Assembly: GCF_041027365.1 (NCBI RefSeq)
Contig: NZ_JBFTEH010000003.1
Coordinates: forward strand, 448,496 to 512,495
Direction of reading: 5' to 3'
From: VKMB-3413 sp041027365
GTDB lineage: Bacteria > Pseudomonadota > Alphaproteobacteria > Rhizobiales > Rhizobiaceae
Length of the DNA: 64,000 bases
Made by a program: the position numbers and the translations under genes. Of this stretch, positions 1 to 12,061 are shown piece after piece; positions within the stretch are counted from its first letter, which is position 1; each line of letters begins with the position of its first letter. The notes beneath the pieces were generated by a model. That model did no database searches. It was given only the letters and a program-made list of their open reading frames with translations, and was not told the DNA's origin.

Positions 1-222
1 GCCTCGGCGATGAAGATCACCGCCCAGGACCTGAAGGAATTCGGCGTCATCGACGAGATCGTCGAGGAGCCGCTCGGCGGGGCGCACCGCGCGCCAGCCG
101 AGGCCATCGACACGGCTGCCGAACGGCTTCGCGCCGCCTTCGGCGAGCTGGCGGAGCTGGACTCCAAGGCGCTGCGCCAGGCACGCCGCGAAAAATTCCT
201 GGCGATCGGCCGCGACCTCTGA
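1..222 (+). CDS. accA: AccA C-terminus (acetyl-CoA carboxylase carboxyltransferase alpha), partial
   Basis: The window opens inside this gene; 73 residues up to the TGA remain. The tail has the family's conserved end: KITAQDLKEFGVIDEIV followed by EPLGGAHR, then a helical C-terminus. AccA is the alpha half of the carboxyltransferase that moves carboxyl from carboxybiotin to acetyl-CoA in the first step of fatty acid synthesis. The start lies upstream of the window. Confidence 0.93.
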   Translation, partial: ASAMKITAQDLKEFGVIDEIVEEPLGGAHRAPAEAIDTAAERLRAAFGELAELDSKALRQARREKFLAIGRDL

Positions 223-602
223 GGGCCGCGACGGCCTGCGACCGGTTGAGTCCGACGGGTCACAGCGCCCCCGGAAACCGCGCGCGCCTCGGCTCACCAC
301 CGGTTTCCGGCGCCTCGTTGCGCATGCGCAACAGTGTGGTTCTTCCGTTCCGCACGGGCATTTGCCAGAATAAAGCCATTCTCTCCCGTAAGAGGGGATG
401 CGACGGGGTCGGAGCGCAGCCGGTCGGTGGGGCGACCGCAAGATTCCCTTAAGCATGGCTGCGCTAGACTGACTGCAAGCATGCGACGCGGGCGCCGGGG
501 GTACGGCGCACAGTGTCGCGAGAGCCGACGGTGGCTCGCCCAATGCCGGCCCGATCGGGACGGCGGCCGGGCAGGGCCCCGCTCAGCGAGGGGATGAGGG
601 GA
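223..602. other. Intergenic region between accA and the L,D-transpeptidase gene
   Basis: About 380 bases with no convincing gene; the open frames here are antisense or out-of-frame shadows. It must hold the accA 3' end and the promoter and ribosome binding site of the next gene. A GAGGGG run at 588-593 is well placed for the start at 603. I see no clear -35/-10 pair. Confidence 0.5.
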
Positions 603-1595
603 ATGTTCGTCCGACGCGTCGTGGCGGCGATTTTCGTCGCAGTCTGTCTGTTTTCCGTTTCCGGCTGCAAGTATGACGATCTTCTGCCGGCCAATGCGCC
701 GCTGCCGAGCGATCTCGCTGCGGCCATCAAGGCGCAGGGAATGGGCGTCCACTCGCCCATCCTGGTCCGGCTCTACAAGGAAGACTCCGACCTCGAGATC
801 TGGAAGCAGAAGACCGACGGCACCTTCGGCCTGCTCAAGACCTACAAGATCTGCGCCTGGTCGGGAAAGCTCGGCCCGAAGACGAAGGAGGGCGACCGTC
901 AGGCGCCCGAGGGCTTCTACACGGTCACGCCGGGCCAGCTGAACCCGAACTCGAACTACCACCTGGCGATCAACATCGGCTATCCCAACCAGTACGACCG
1001 TGTGAACGGCGGGACGGGCTCGTCGCTGATGATCCACGGCTCGTGCAATTCGTCCGGCTGCTACGCCATGGACGATGCGCAGGTGCAGGAGATCTACGCG
1101 CTGGCCCGCGACGCCTTCGAGGGCGGCCAGCGTGCGTTCCAGATCCAGGCCTATCCGTTCCGCATGACGCCGAAGAACATGGCCCGGCACCGCAATTCCG
1201 AGCACTACGCCTTCTGGCAGATGCTGAAGAAGGGCTCTGACTATTTCGAGACGACGCATCTGCAGCCGAATGTCGGGGTCTGCCAGAAGCACTACATCTT
1301 CGACCAGACGGCGGAGACGGTCGCCAGCCTGACGCCGACGGGCCCGTGCCCCAGCGTCCAGGCGCCGCCGCAGGTGGCCGCGAAGAGCGCCTCGGACGCG
1401 GCCGAGGAGCAGAAGATCGCCGAGTCCCTCTCGCCGAGCGAGTTCGCCGAGACCTCGACCTTCACCTACAAGACCGGCCAGCCGATCACGCCGGAGGCCT
1501 ATGCCCAGGAGCAGCACCGTCGCCAGGGCTTCGACCGGCTCGGCAACCGTGTCGGCGGCGAGAAGTCCTCGTCCTTCCTCGCCAGCTTCTTCTGA
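603..1595 (+). CDS. L,D-transpeptidase (YkuD-type) lipoprotein
   Basis: A predicted 330-residue envelope enzyme that would form or edit 3-3 crosslinks in peptidoglycan or anchor proteins to it. The N-terminus is a lipoprotein signal: two Arg, a hydrophobic stretch, then the lipobox VSGC with Cys22 as the lipidated residue. The catalytic YkuD signature is IHGSCNSSGCYAM, with His145 and nucleophile Cys153. The overall layout is closer to the YafK-like branch than to short ErfK proteins. The C-terminal 80 residues are Ala/Ser/Glu-rich and probably a linker. I chose the ATG at 603 because GAGGGG lies 9 nt upstream; an ATG at 594 is in frame and also possible. Confidence 0.85.
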   Translation: MFVRRVVAAIFVAVCLFSVSGCKYDDLLPANAPLPSDLAAAIKAQGMGVHSPILVRLYKEDSDLEIWKQKTDGTFGLLKTYKICAWSGKLGPKTKEGDRQAPEGFYTVTPGQLNPNSNYHLAINIGYPNQYDRVNGGTGSSLMIHGSCNSSGCYAMDDAQVQEIYALARDAFEGGQRAFQIQAYPFRMTPKNMARHRNSEHYAFWQMLKKGSDYFETTHLQPNVGVCQKHYIFDQTAETVASLTPTGPCPSVQAPPQVAAKSASDAAEEQKIAESLSPSEFAETSTFTYKTGQPITPEAYAQEQHRRQGFDRLGNRVGGEKSSSFLASFF

Positions 1596-1634
1596 GCGAA
1601 GCGCCGCTCCGCTCCCGGAACCAACGTATCATCG

Positions 1635-1661
1635 GCCCCTGCAGGCATGCCCTGCAGGGGC
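1635..1661 (+). terminator. Rho-independent-like hairpin after the L,D-transpeptidase gene
   Basis: An 11-bp perfect stem, GCCCCTGCAGG paired with CCTGCAGGGGC, around a 5-nt loop, followed by a short TTT. It lies 40 nt after the stop codon, where transcription of the lipoprotein gene should end. The T-tract is short, so efficiency is uncertain. Confidence 0.65.
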
Positions 1662-1837
1662 TTTCGCTGTAATAGGTCAGGCTGGCGAGATGGGCTGCGA
1701 GCAAGACGCATCAGCGTCAGCCGGACGTTCGGCGCGCCGGTGCCGGCGCATGGGCTTGCAGACCCCGGCCGAGGCTTCTCGAACTGTGACGACGACGCGG
1801 GCGTCGAGGCGTTAAGTCGGCGGGCGCGATCGCCCGG

Positions 1838-2044
1838 TCAGGGCCACATCGCCGCGGCGATATAACTGAGCGTGTCGACCAGCGGCTGCTTCAGCAGCGT
1901 GACGGCTGCGACCACTGCTGCGCTCATGATCACGCAGATGAGCGAGTACTCGATCGCCGTGGCGCCGCTTTCGCATCGCAGGAAGCGCTTGAGGAGCCAG
2001 CGGGCTCCCCGGGCGTGAGGCTGCACGGCCAGTGACGTCAGCAT
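1838..2044 (-). CDS. Flp/Fap-type (type IVb) pilin
   Basis: A 68-residue protein with the class IVb prepilin signature: a basic leader (LLKRFLRCES), then GATAIEYSLI, where cleavage after Gly leaves the invariant Glu at position 5 next to Tyr. One hydrophobic helix follows and makes the pilin core. Flp pilins assemble into Tad pili for surface attachment. No tad assembly genes are nearby, so this is an orphan pilin copy. The ATG at 2044 follows AGGTGG; an in-frame GTG at 2053 is an alternative. The start overlaps the stop of the upstream membrane-protein gene by 7 nt. Confidence 0.85.
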   Translation of the reverse strand: MLTSLAVQPHARGARWLLKRFLRCESGATAIEYSLICVIMSAAVVAAVTLLKQPLVDTLSYIAAAMWP

Positions 2045-2355
2045 CGGCCCCACCTCGCTCCGTTCGCGGGAAGGATGCAGGCCGGCGAACCCGGCGGCTG
2101 CAGGACGCTGCGGCGCAGCGTGTAGGAGGAGGCCGGCGCGACCGAGCCCGTCGCCATCATGTCGAGCTGCGGACGGCCCGAGGCGAGGAGATAGTCGGCG
2201 CCGCGATCGGCGGCCGGCGCCAGCACGAGGGCCAGCGCCAACACCAGCGAGCCGAACAGCAGCGTCGCCCGGAACAGGCCCGTGCCGAGCCCGGCCATGC
2301 GGCGCGTCGGTTCTTCCTCGTCGAGGTATCGGTTCTCGGCGTCGAAGTCGCGCAT
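2038..2355 (-). CDS. Small single-pass membrane protein, unknown function
   Basis: A 105-residue protein: a charged N-terminus with a DEEEPTRR stretch, one hydrophobic helix at about residues 28-46 (LFRATLLFGSLVLALALVLA), then a polar tail with MMATGSVAPASS. I do not recognise a named family. GGAG lies a few nt before the ATG, and the frame extends far upstream only as an unsupported N-terminus. It overlaps the pilin gene by 7 nt and is probably co-transcribed with it, so a role with the pilin is possible but unproven. Confidence 0.6.
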   Translation of the reverse strand: MRDFDAENRYLDEEEPTRRMAGLGTGLFRATLLFGSLVLALALVLAPAADRGADYLLASGRPQLDMMATGSVAPASSYTLRRSVLQPPGSPACILPANGARWGRC

Positions 2356-2471
2356 CGTGCTCCGCCCGTCAAAGCTCTGGAGAACCAGAGTGACAGGCAA
2401 GGCTGAAAAAGAGCTTAAAGACCGCGCGCCGACTTTATCCGACCCATTCCCCAAGGGGATATGGTCGTTGA

Positions 2472-2905
<434 letters not shown>

Positions 2906-2909
<4 letters not shown>

Positions 2910-3694
2910 CGGGCCTCTCCCGGCGGCGCGCGATAGACGTAGCGATAGGCGAGCGTAAAGCCGAGCTTGCCGTAGAGCGCGAGGCCGGCGGCATTGTCGG
3001 CCTCGACCTGCACCCAGGCGGTCTTGGCGCCCTTGTGGGCGGTGTAGCGCAGGGCCGTGCGCACGAGGTCGCCGCCGATGCCCTTGCCGCGCTCGTCCGC
3101 CGCGACGGCGACGTCGAGCAGGCCGGCGAGGTCGTTGTCGTGGATCGCCAGCGCGACGGCGATCGGCCGCCGGCCTTCGTCCTCGCACACGAACAGGCCG
3201 CTCGGCGGGCGGATCGCCTGCAGGATCTCCATCAGCCCGCCGCGCAAGGTCGTCGGCCGCTCGTGAACGGCAAGGCTCGCCTCGACATAGCGGGCCATGT
3301 CGCGGATCGGGATGCGGTCGACGGTGCCGGCGAGATCGAGGTCGGCGAGATCGGCCGTCATCACCAGCGACTCGCCGAAGCTCTGCCAGCCTTCCTCGTC
3401 CAGATAGGCGATGAGGTCCGGCGGGGCCAGCGGCGACTGGCGCACGATGACGGAACGGCCGTATTCGGCGAAGGTCTTGCGGGCGCGGGCGATCCGGGCG
3501 GGAATGTCCGCATTGTCGGACGGGTCGAGCGGATTGACCGAATTCAGCCGCTTGGCCGGGAAGGACCGCGTCAGCCGCACCGCCCAGGTGCCGTCGAAGG
3601 CCGTCGAGGTCGCCGGCCAGGCGCGGAATCCCGCCGCTTCCAGCCGCCGCACCACGGCCAGCTGGCGCAGCCGCTCAGCTTCGGTAATCGCCAT
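2906..3694 (-). CDS. GNAT family N-acetyltransferase
   Basis: A 262-residue acetyltransferase. The C-terminal GNAT domain shows the acetyl-CoA loop DERGKGIGGDL and the beta-strand segment AWVQVEADNAAGLALYGKLGF. The N-terminal half is a diverged GNAT-like domain with TRSFPAKRLNSVNPL. It begins 20 nt inside the end of argJ and its stop overlaps the mutT start, so the three genes are one operon. The acyl acceptor is unknown; the argJ linkage is conserved in relatives but does not by itself define the substrate. The longer frame to 3943 runs through argJ antisense space and is not supported. Confidence 0.85.
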
Positions 3695-4916
3695 TGATCG
3701 CGACATAGTCCTTGGTGAGATCGCAGCTGTAGACGGTCCAGCGACCCTCGCCGAGACCGAGCTCGACGCGGATCGGGATTTCCGTCCGGCGCATGACGGC
3801 GGAGGCCGCTTCCTCGGAATAGGCCGGGTCGCGCTCGCCGTCGACGGCGACGCGGACGTCGCCGAAATGGATCGCCAGCCGGTCGCGGTCGGCCTCCTCG
3901 CCGGCCTTGCCGACGGCCATGACGACGCGGCCCCAGTTGGCATCCTCGCCGGCGACGGCGGTCTTCACCAGCGGGGAGTTCGCGATCGACAGCGCGATGC
4001 GCTTGGCCGCCGCGTCGCTCGCCGCACCCTCGACCGTCACTTGGATTTCCTTGCGCGCGCCCTCGCCGTCGCGGGCGACCTGGCGGGCGAGGTCGAGCAG
4101 CAGGTCGCCGAGCGCAGCGCGGAAGTCGGCAAGACGCGGATCGGCGGCGTCCGCGATGCGCGGGCAGCCGCGCGCCGCGGCCGCGCCGGTGGCGAACAGC
4201 AGCAGCGTGTCGGACGTGGAGGTATCGCTGTCGACCGTGACCGAGTTGAAGCTCGGGGCCACCGCCTCGGTCAGCATGGCCTGCAGCGCCGGCGCCGCGA
4301 TGGCCGCGTCGGTCGCGACGAAGGACAGCATCGTCGCCATGTCCGGCGCGATCATGCCGGCGCCCTTGGCGATGCCGTTGATCGTCACCGCGACGCCGTC
4401 GATCGCGACCGTGCGCGTCGCCACCTTCGGATAGGTGTCGGTCGTCATGATCGCCTCGGCCGCCTCGCGCCAGCGATCGGGCCGCGCCGCCTCGGCCATG
4501 CCGCCGAGCAGGCCGGCGAACTTCGCCGCGTCGAGCGGCTCGCCGATAACGCCGGTCGAGGCGAGGAAGACCTGGCCCGGCTCGCAGCCGACGGCGGCGG
4601 CGGCGGCCTCGGCCGTCATCGCGGTCGACTGCCGGCCGCGCTTGCCGGTGAAGGCGTTGGCATTGCCGGAATTCACGACGACGGCGCGCGCCGTGCCGCC
4701 CTTCAGGCTCTCACGGCAGAAGTCCACCGGCGCCGAGGGGCATCTGGAGGTGGTGAAGACGCCGGCGACGTCGGCCGGCGCGTCGAACTCCATCATCAGG
4801 ACGTCGGTGCGCCCCTTGTACTTGATGCCGGCGGCGGCGGTCGCGATCCGCAGCCCCTCGATGGCCGGAAGGGTCGCGAAGGTCTTCGGAGCCAGAGGCG
4901 AGACGGTGGTCGTCAT
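3675..4916 (-). CDS. argJ: Bifunctional ornithine acetyltransferase / N-acetylglutamate synthase
   Basis: A 413-residue ArgJ, which recycles acetyl from N-acetylornithine to glutamate in arginine synthesis. The proenzyme self-cleaves before a Thr; the cleavage motif is seen as KGAGMIAPDMATMLSF, with Thr195 as the new N-terminal nucleophile. The oxyanion region STGVIGEPL (about 120-128) and the C-terminal NGDYRS are family hallmarks. Length is normal. It lies 72 nt downstream of the parvulin gene and heads the argJ-GNAT-mutT run. Confidence 0.96.
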   Translation of the reverse strand: MTTTVSPLAPKTFATLPAIEGLRIATAAAGIKYKGRTDVLMMEFDAPADVAGVFTTSRCPSAPVDFCRESLKGGTARAVVVNSGNANAFTGKRGRQSTAMTAEAAAAAVGCEPGQVFLASTGVIGEPLDAAKFAGLLGGMAEAARPDRWREAAEAIMTTDTYPKVATRTVAIDGVAVTINGIAKGAGMIAPDMATMLSFVATDAAIAAPALQAMLTEAVAPSFNSVTVDSDTSTSDTLLLFATGAAAARGCPRIADAADPRLADFRAALGDLLLDLARQVARDGEGARKEIQVTVEGAASDAAAKRIALSIANSPLVKTAVAGEDANWGRVVMAVGKAGEEADRDRLAIHFGDVRVAVDGERDPAYSEEAASAVMRRTEIPIRVELGLGEGRWTVYSCDLTKDYVAINGDYRS

Positions 4917-4988
4917 GACGGGTCCTGAAGGAGCAGCGATGGAAGCGGAAGGGGGGCTGCCCCTTCCGCCATACCGTTCGGCCGAGAC

Positions 4989-5915
4989 CTACTTGGCCGG
5001 CGTCGCCGGCGCGGCCGACTGCGCGTCGCCTGCGGCGGCACCGTTGGCGCCCGCGGCGACCGACTTCTCGAGATCGTCGACCTGCTTCTTCACCTTCGGG
5101 TCGACATACTCGACCTTGAAGTTCTTGCGGGCGTCCTGCACCAGCTGCATGTACTTCTGGCGCATGGCCAGCTGGCGCAGCTGGTCCTTGACCTGGTCGA
5201 AGCTCGGCGGCGGCGCCTGGCGCTCGCCCTCGACCTTGATCACGTGCCAGCCGAACTGGGTCTGCACCGGCTCCTTGGTGTATTCGCCCGGCTTCAGCGC
5301 GAAGGCGGCCTTTTCGAAGGCCGGCACCAGCTGGCCCTTCTCGACCCAGCCGAGATCGCCGCCCTTCGGCCCCGACGGCCCGGTCGACTCCTTCTTGGCG
5401 AGCGTCTCGAAGTCGGCGCCCTTGTTCAGCTGGTCGATGATCTTCTGCGCCTCCTCCTTGGTCTTCACCAGGATGTGGCGGGCATGGATCTCCTGCTGCG
5501 GCGGGATCGTCTTGACCTCCTTGTCGTAGAGGTCCTTGAGGTCCTTGTCGGAGATCGTGTCGACGCCCTTCTTGGCGAAATAGGCGTTGTGCAGCGTGCG
5601 GTCGCGCTCGAAGGCGAGCTGCGCGGCGACCTGCGGGTCCTTCTGCATGTTCGCCTTCTCGGCCTCTTCGGCGAGCGCCTTGATGTCGATCAGCGCGGAG
5701 AGGACGGCGAGCCGCTGCTGGTCGTCGGAGAGGTTCTGGAACTGCTGGCCGATGTCGTTCTGGGCGGCCTTCAGCTCGGCCTCGGTGATCTTGGCCGATC
5801 CGACCTTCGCGATGACGTCGGAATCGGCGGGGGAAGCCGCCGGAGCGGCGGCCGCGATCGCGGTCGAGAGGGCGAGGGCGCCGGCCGTCAGGGCGAGGCG
5901 AAGCTTCATGGTCAT
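4989..5915 (-). CDS. Periplasmic parvulin-type peptidyl-prolyl isomerase
   Basis: A 308-residue exported PpiC/SurA-type foldase. A Sec signal peptide (MTMKLRLALTAGALALSTAI then AAAAPA) covers about residues 1-24. A SurA-like N-terminal helical region follows. The rotamase domain at about 140-235 has EIHARHILVKTKEEA, GGDLGWVEKGQLVPAFEKAA and FGWHVIKVE. The C-terminus is Ala-rich. The start at 5915 follows GGAAGGAAG; a second ATG two codons later is possible. It is divergent from secA, a logical pairing of export and periplasmic folding. Confidence 0.92.
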   Translation of the reverse strand: MTMKLRLALTAGALALSTAIAAAAPAASPADSDVIAKVGSAKITEAELKAAQNDIGQQFQNLSDDQQRLAVLSALIDIKALAEEAEKANMQKDPQVAAQLAFERDRTLHNAYFAKKGVDTISDKDLKDLYDKEVKTIPPQQEIHARHILVKTKEEAQKIIDQLNKGADFETLAKKESTGPSGPKGGDLGWVEKGQLVPAFEKAAFALKPGEYTKEPVQTQFGWHVIKVEGERQAPPPSFDQVKDQLRQLAMRQKYMQLVQDARKNFKVEYVDPKVKKQVDDLEKSVAAGANGAAAGDAQSAAPATPAK

Positions 5916-6024
5916 GGAACGATCTTCCTTCCGGGAGGTTGGAATGCCTGGCCCACACCGAAAGCGGCCTTTCGCACCGCTCCCGCTCCTGCGAGCCGGC
6001 GCCGCCGCTGGGGCCGGGACGCCG

Positions 6025-6053
6025 TTGACATCGGTTTGGCCCCCTCTTATCTC
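6025..6053 (+). promoter_or_regulatory. Predicted sigma70-type promoter for secA
   Basis: TTGACA at 6025-6030 is a perfect -35 hexamer, with a 17-nt spacer and TATCTC at 6048-6053 as -10. It points at secA, about 135 nt upstream of the start codon, leaving a long leader. It sits in the 273-bp divergent gap with the parvulin gene. Confidence 0.6.
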
Positions 6054-6188
6054 TCGCGCCATCTGAAAGTCCAGCCGCCTTCCGCATAGATTGAAGGCTC
6101 CCGATAGCGGTCAAACCACCGGGAATGCGGCAGCGGCCGGCGGGCCGGTGAGGGCATCGGCAGCTCACGAAATTGGAAGGACCGGTTC

Positions 6189-8921
<2,733 letters not shown>

Positions 8922-8948
8922 GGCGAGGGGGCTTCATCCGAAAGTGAG

Positions 8949-8983
8949 GAGGGCCGGATGACGGAGACGTCGTCCGGCCCTTC
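8949..8983 (+). terminator. Hairpin terminator between secA and the convergent methyltransferase gene
   Basis: A 12-bp stem (GGGCCGGATGAC against GTCGTCCGGCCC, with one G-T pair) and a 6-nt loop, followed by TTCTCC. It lies 30 nt after the secA stop. The convergent gene ends at 9041, so it could serve both directions. Confidence 0.65.
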
Positions 8984-9040
8984 TCCTATCCGCCGGTAGA
9001 AGGCTGGCGCGGCACAGACGAGGCAGCCGCGTGCGCGGCG

Positions 9041-9937
9041 TCAGAACTCGCCGGAGCGGTCCTTCAGCGCGTCGGCGAGGCTGGCCCTGGCGCTGCCGGG
9101 CCTCAGCGGCTTCTGCTGGCTCTCATGCGGCTTCCAGCCGGACATGGAGATGACGTCGAAGGTGGCGCGGATGCGCCCGTCGGGGTCGGCATAGCGCTCG
9201 GCATAGATCTCGGCCGCACGCAGGAAGAGGCGGCGCGAGACCGGTCGGGTCGAGCGCTGCACCAGCATGTTCGCCATGCCCATCGACCGGATGTCGGCCA
9301 TCAGCGCGAAGAGGTTGTCGTAGCGCACGATCGTGCGGTCGGTATCGGTGACGGGCAGGGCAAAGCCCGCCCGTTGCAACAGCGCGCCGGCATCGCGGAT
9401 GTCCGCGAAGGGCGCGACGCGCGGCGAGATTCCGCCGTAGAGCTCGGCTTCGGCGGCAAACAGCGCTGCCCGCAGCTCGTTCAGCGTTTCGCCGCCGAGG
9501 AAGGCGCAGAGGAAGAGGCCGTCCGGCTTCAGCGCCCGGCGGATCTGGACCAGCACGCCCGGCGTATCGTTGACAAGCTGCAGCGATAGGGTGGAGACGA
9601 TGAGATCGACGCTGTCGTCGGCGAGCGGCAGCGCCTCCTCGTCGGCGACGACAGCCAGATCCTCTCCCCGCAACAGGCCCGGCAGACGCTCGACCCGCAC
9701 CACCAGCCCGGTCTGGCCGCTGCGCCTCAGCCGCTCGGCCATCGCGCCGGTGTGCCCGCCGAGATCCACCGCTACGGCGAAGTGGCGCTCGACCAGGGAC
9801 AGGCGGTCGGCAAGATCGTCCGCCACGGCCTCGAGGAGGAAGCCGGTCCGGCCGAGTTCGCCCGACGTCAGGCGGCGCAGCCGGCGCCGGTCGATCAGCG
9901 CGCGGTCGAAGACGAGATGGTCCGGGGCGTCCGGCAT
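9041..9937 (-). CDS. SAM-dependent methyltransferase, BioC/NDUFAF5-like
   Basis: A 298-residue class I methyltransferase. The SAM-binding glycine-rich strand is VAVDLGGHTGAMAERL; LIVSTLSLQLVNDTPGVL and RRALKPDGLFLCAFLGGETL are typical of the BioC/NDUFAF5 group, whose members act on malonyl-ACP or as complex I assembly arginine hydroxylases. The N-terminal FDRALIDRRRLRR supports the NDUFAF5-like assignment. Start chosen at MPDAPDHLVFDRA because homology begins there; the ribosome binding site is weak. It is divergent from comF, with 158 bp between them. Confidence 0.8.
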   Translation of the reverse strand: MPDAPDHLVFDRALIDRRRLRRLTSGELGRTGFLLEAVADDLADRLSLVERHFAVAVDLGGHTGAMAERLRRSGQTGLVVRVERLPGLLRGEDLAVVADEEALPLADDSVDLIVSTLSLQLVNDTPGVLVQIRRALKPDGLFLCAFLGGETLNELRAALFAAEAELYGGISPRVAPFADIRDAGALLQRAGFALPVTDTDRTIVRYDNLFALMADIRSMGMANMLVQRSTRPVSRRLFLRAAEIYAERYADPDGRIRATFDVISMSGWKPHESQQKPLRPGSARASLADALKDRSGEF

Positions 9938-10095
9938 GGAATCACACACAGCAATTTTGAACGGTCGGGAGCTTGTAGCTGACGGCGGCTGGGATATCGT
10001 CAAGGTTTGGAGGAGGTTCCGGCCTCGCCGTGGCGGCGGGCGGGAACCCTGCGGCTTGCCCCGGGCCGGGCGCCGCGCCTGAACGGGACGGGTCG

Positions 10096-10845
10096 ATGCG
10101 CATCTTCAAGCGCGGTACCGCAGCCATCACCGGGTCGCTCGGGCGGTTGTTGTTTCCCCCGATCTGTCCGGGATGCCAGACGGCCATTACGCGCGCCGGT
10201 ACGGTCTGCCCGGATTGCTGGTCGGCGCTGCGCTTCATCGAACGGCCCTATTGCGAGATCCTCTGCCTGCCCTTCTCCTACGATCTCGGCAAGGGCTTCC
10301 TGTCGGCCGAGGCGATCGCCGATCCGCCGCCCTTCGCCCGGCTGCGGGCGGCGGTGATCTATCAGGGGCTGGCGGCGCGGCTCGTCACCGCGCTGAAATA
10401 CGGCGACCGAACCGACCTCGTGCCGCTGATGGCCGGCTGGATGAGCCGGGCCGGCGGCGAACTGCTCGCCGATGCCGACGTGGTGGTGCCGGTGCCGCTG
10501 CATGCCGGGCGGCTGTGGCGGCGGCGCTTCAACCAGGCGGCGGAGCTTGGCCGGAGCGTCGCGAGGCAAGCGCATGTCGACTTCGCGCCGCTGGCGCTGA
10601 TCCGCGTGAAGCCGACCCAGACGCAGGTGGGGCTCGGGCCGCGACAGCGCCAGGAGAACGTGCGCGGCGCCTTCCGCGTCCCCGAGCAGCGCCGGCCGGA
10701 GATCCGCGGCCGGCGCGTTCTTCTGATCGACGACGTCTATACGACCGGCGCGACGGTCGCGAGCGCGACGCGGGCGCTGAAGCGGGCGGGGGCGAGCGAT
10801 GTCGACGTCCTCACCTTCGCCAGGGTTGCGGCCGGCGGCGAGTGA
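10096..10845 (+). CDS. comF: ComF family protein (phosphoribosyltransferase-like)
   Basis: A 249-residue ComF-type protein. The N-terminus has two CxxC pairs, CPGC and CPDC, that likely bind zinc. The C-terminal half is a PRTase fold with the PRPP loop VLLIDDVYTTGATV. VVPVPLHAGRLWRRRFNQA and QTQVGLGPRQRQENVRGAF are standard ComF motifs. In naturally competent bacteria ComF helps DNA uptake; in alphaproteobacteria its role is less clear. It is first in a four-gene run with grxC, a nitrilase and DUF1178. Confidence 0.9.
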   Translation: MRIFKRGTAAITGSLGRLLFPPICPGCQTAITRAGTVCPDCWSALRFIERPYCEILCLPFSYDLGKGFLSAEAIADPPPFARLRAAVIYQGLAARLVTALKYGDRTDLVPLMAGWMSRAGGELLADADVVVPVPLHAGRLWRRRFNQAAELGRSVARQAHVDFAPLALIRVKPTQTQVGLGPRQRQENVRGAFRVPEQRRPEIRGRRVLLIDDVYTTGATVASATRALKRAGASDVDVLTFARVAAGGE

Positions 10846-10891
10846 GGCCATATCCCTGTTTCTTCGACAGCTTTCATCCGGGACGAATGTC

Positions 10892-11149
10892 ATGGCGGAC
10901 GTCACCATCTACACGCGTCAGTTCTGCGGCTATTGCGCGCGGGCAAAGCAGCTTCTCCAGAAGAAGGGGGTCGCCTTCGAGGAGAAGGACGCGACCTCCT
11001 CGCCCGAGCTTCGCCAGGAGATGCGCGAGCGCGCCAACGGCGGGGCGACCTTCCCGCAGATCTTCGTCGGCGACACCCATGTCGGCGGCTGCGACGATCT
11101 TTATGCGCTCGACCGTGCCGGCAAGCTCGATCCGCTGCTCGCCGCCTGA
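10892..11149 (+). CDS. grxC: Glutaredoxin 3
   Basis: An 85-residue dithiol glutaredoxin that reduces disulfides using glutathione. The active site is CGYC at Cys12-Cys15, and the GSH-binding features TFPQIFVGDTHVGGCDDL are complete. It is 46 bp after comF and 24 bp before the nitrilase gene. The neighbour's relation to deaminated-glutathione repair makes a glutathione-linked operon plausible. Confidence 0.95.
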   Translation: MADVTIYTRQFCGYCARAKQLLQKKGVAFEEKDATSSPELRQEMRERANGGATFPQIFVGDTHVGGCDDLYALDRAGKLDPLLAA

Positions 11150-11173
11150 GGGCGCCAATCCGGGAGACGTCGC

Positions 11174-12061
11174 ATGACGAAGTTTCGCGCCGCCGTGCTG
11201 CAGATGCGCTCCGGCGTCGAGCCGGAGGAGAATGCCGAGGCGTTCTCGGCGCTCGTCGCCGCAGCGGTGAAGGACGGGGCGCAGTACGTCCAGTCGCCGG
11301 AGATGACCGGCATGGTTCAGCGCGACCGCCCGGCGCTGTTCGAGCGGCTGCGCCCGGAGGCGGACGACGTCATCGCCGCGACGGCCGCGCGTCTCGCCGT
11401 CCGGCACGGCATCCATGTCCATGTCGGCTCGACGGCGATCCTGCTCGGCGACGGCAAGGTGGCGAACCGGGCGCTGCTCTTTGCGCCGGACGGCACGCGT
11501 CTCGCCTCCTACGACAAGATCCACATGTTCGACGTCGATCTCGACAATGGCGAGAGCTGGCGCGAGTCGCGGACCTACCGGCCGGGCGGCGCGGCGGCGC
11601 TGGCCGATCTCGCCTTCGACGGCGGGACGGCGCGGCTCGGCTTCGCCATCTGCTACGACATGCGCTTTCCGCATCTCTTCCGCGAGGAAGCGATGGCGGG
11701 GGCTGAGGTGCTGACCGCGCCGGCCGCCTTCACCCGGCAGACCGGCGAGGCGCATTGGCATGTCCTGTTGCGCGCCCGCGCCATCGAGAACGGCGCCTAT
11801 GTGATCGCCGCCGCGCAGGGCGGGCGCCATGACGACGGCCGCGAGACCTATGGCCATTCGCTGATCGTCGATCCCTGGGGCCGCGTCGTCGCGGAAGTGG
11901 ACGGCAACGAGCCCGGCTATGCCGTGGCCGATATCGACACGGCCGAAGTCGCGGCCGCGCGCGGCAAGATCCCGAACCTGAAGAATGCCCGGCCCTTCCT
12001 GATGGGCGAGGGCGGCAAGCGCGTCGCGGTGACGGGCGCCCTGGCGGAGGCCGCCGAGTGA
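11174..12061 (+). CDS. Carbon-nitrogen hydrolase (Nit1-like, deaminated glutathione amidase)
   Basis: A 295-residue nitrilase-superfamily amidase with the full triad: Glu43 (SPEMTG), Lys115 (YDKIHMFD) and Cys160 (AICYDMRFP). The motifs MFDVDL and DMRFPHLFR fit the Nit1/NitB group, which hydrolyses deaminated glutathione, a side product of transaminases. Co-location with a glutaredoxin gene supports that use. Its TGA overlaps the GTG of the DUF1178 gene. Confidence 0.88.
   Translation: MTKFRAAVLQMRSGVEPEENAEAFSALVAAAVKDGAQYVQSPEMTGMVQRDRPALFERLRPEADDVIAATAARLAVRHGIHVHVGSTAILLGDGKVANRALLFAPDGTRLASYDKIHMFDVDLDNGESWRESRTYRPGGAAALADLAFDGGTARLGFAICYDMRFPHLFREEAMAGAEVLTAPAAFTRQTGEAHWHVLLRARAIENGAYVIAAAQGGRHDDGRETYGHSLIVDPWGRVVAEVDGNEPGYAVADIDTAEVAAARGKIPNLKNARPFLMGEGGKRVAVTGALAEAAE

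Noticed and set aside
294..1517. 407-codon antisense frame over the L,D-transpeptidase
   Set aside because: Arg/Leu-rich shadow of a gene with intact catalytic motif on the plus strand.
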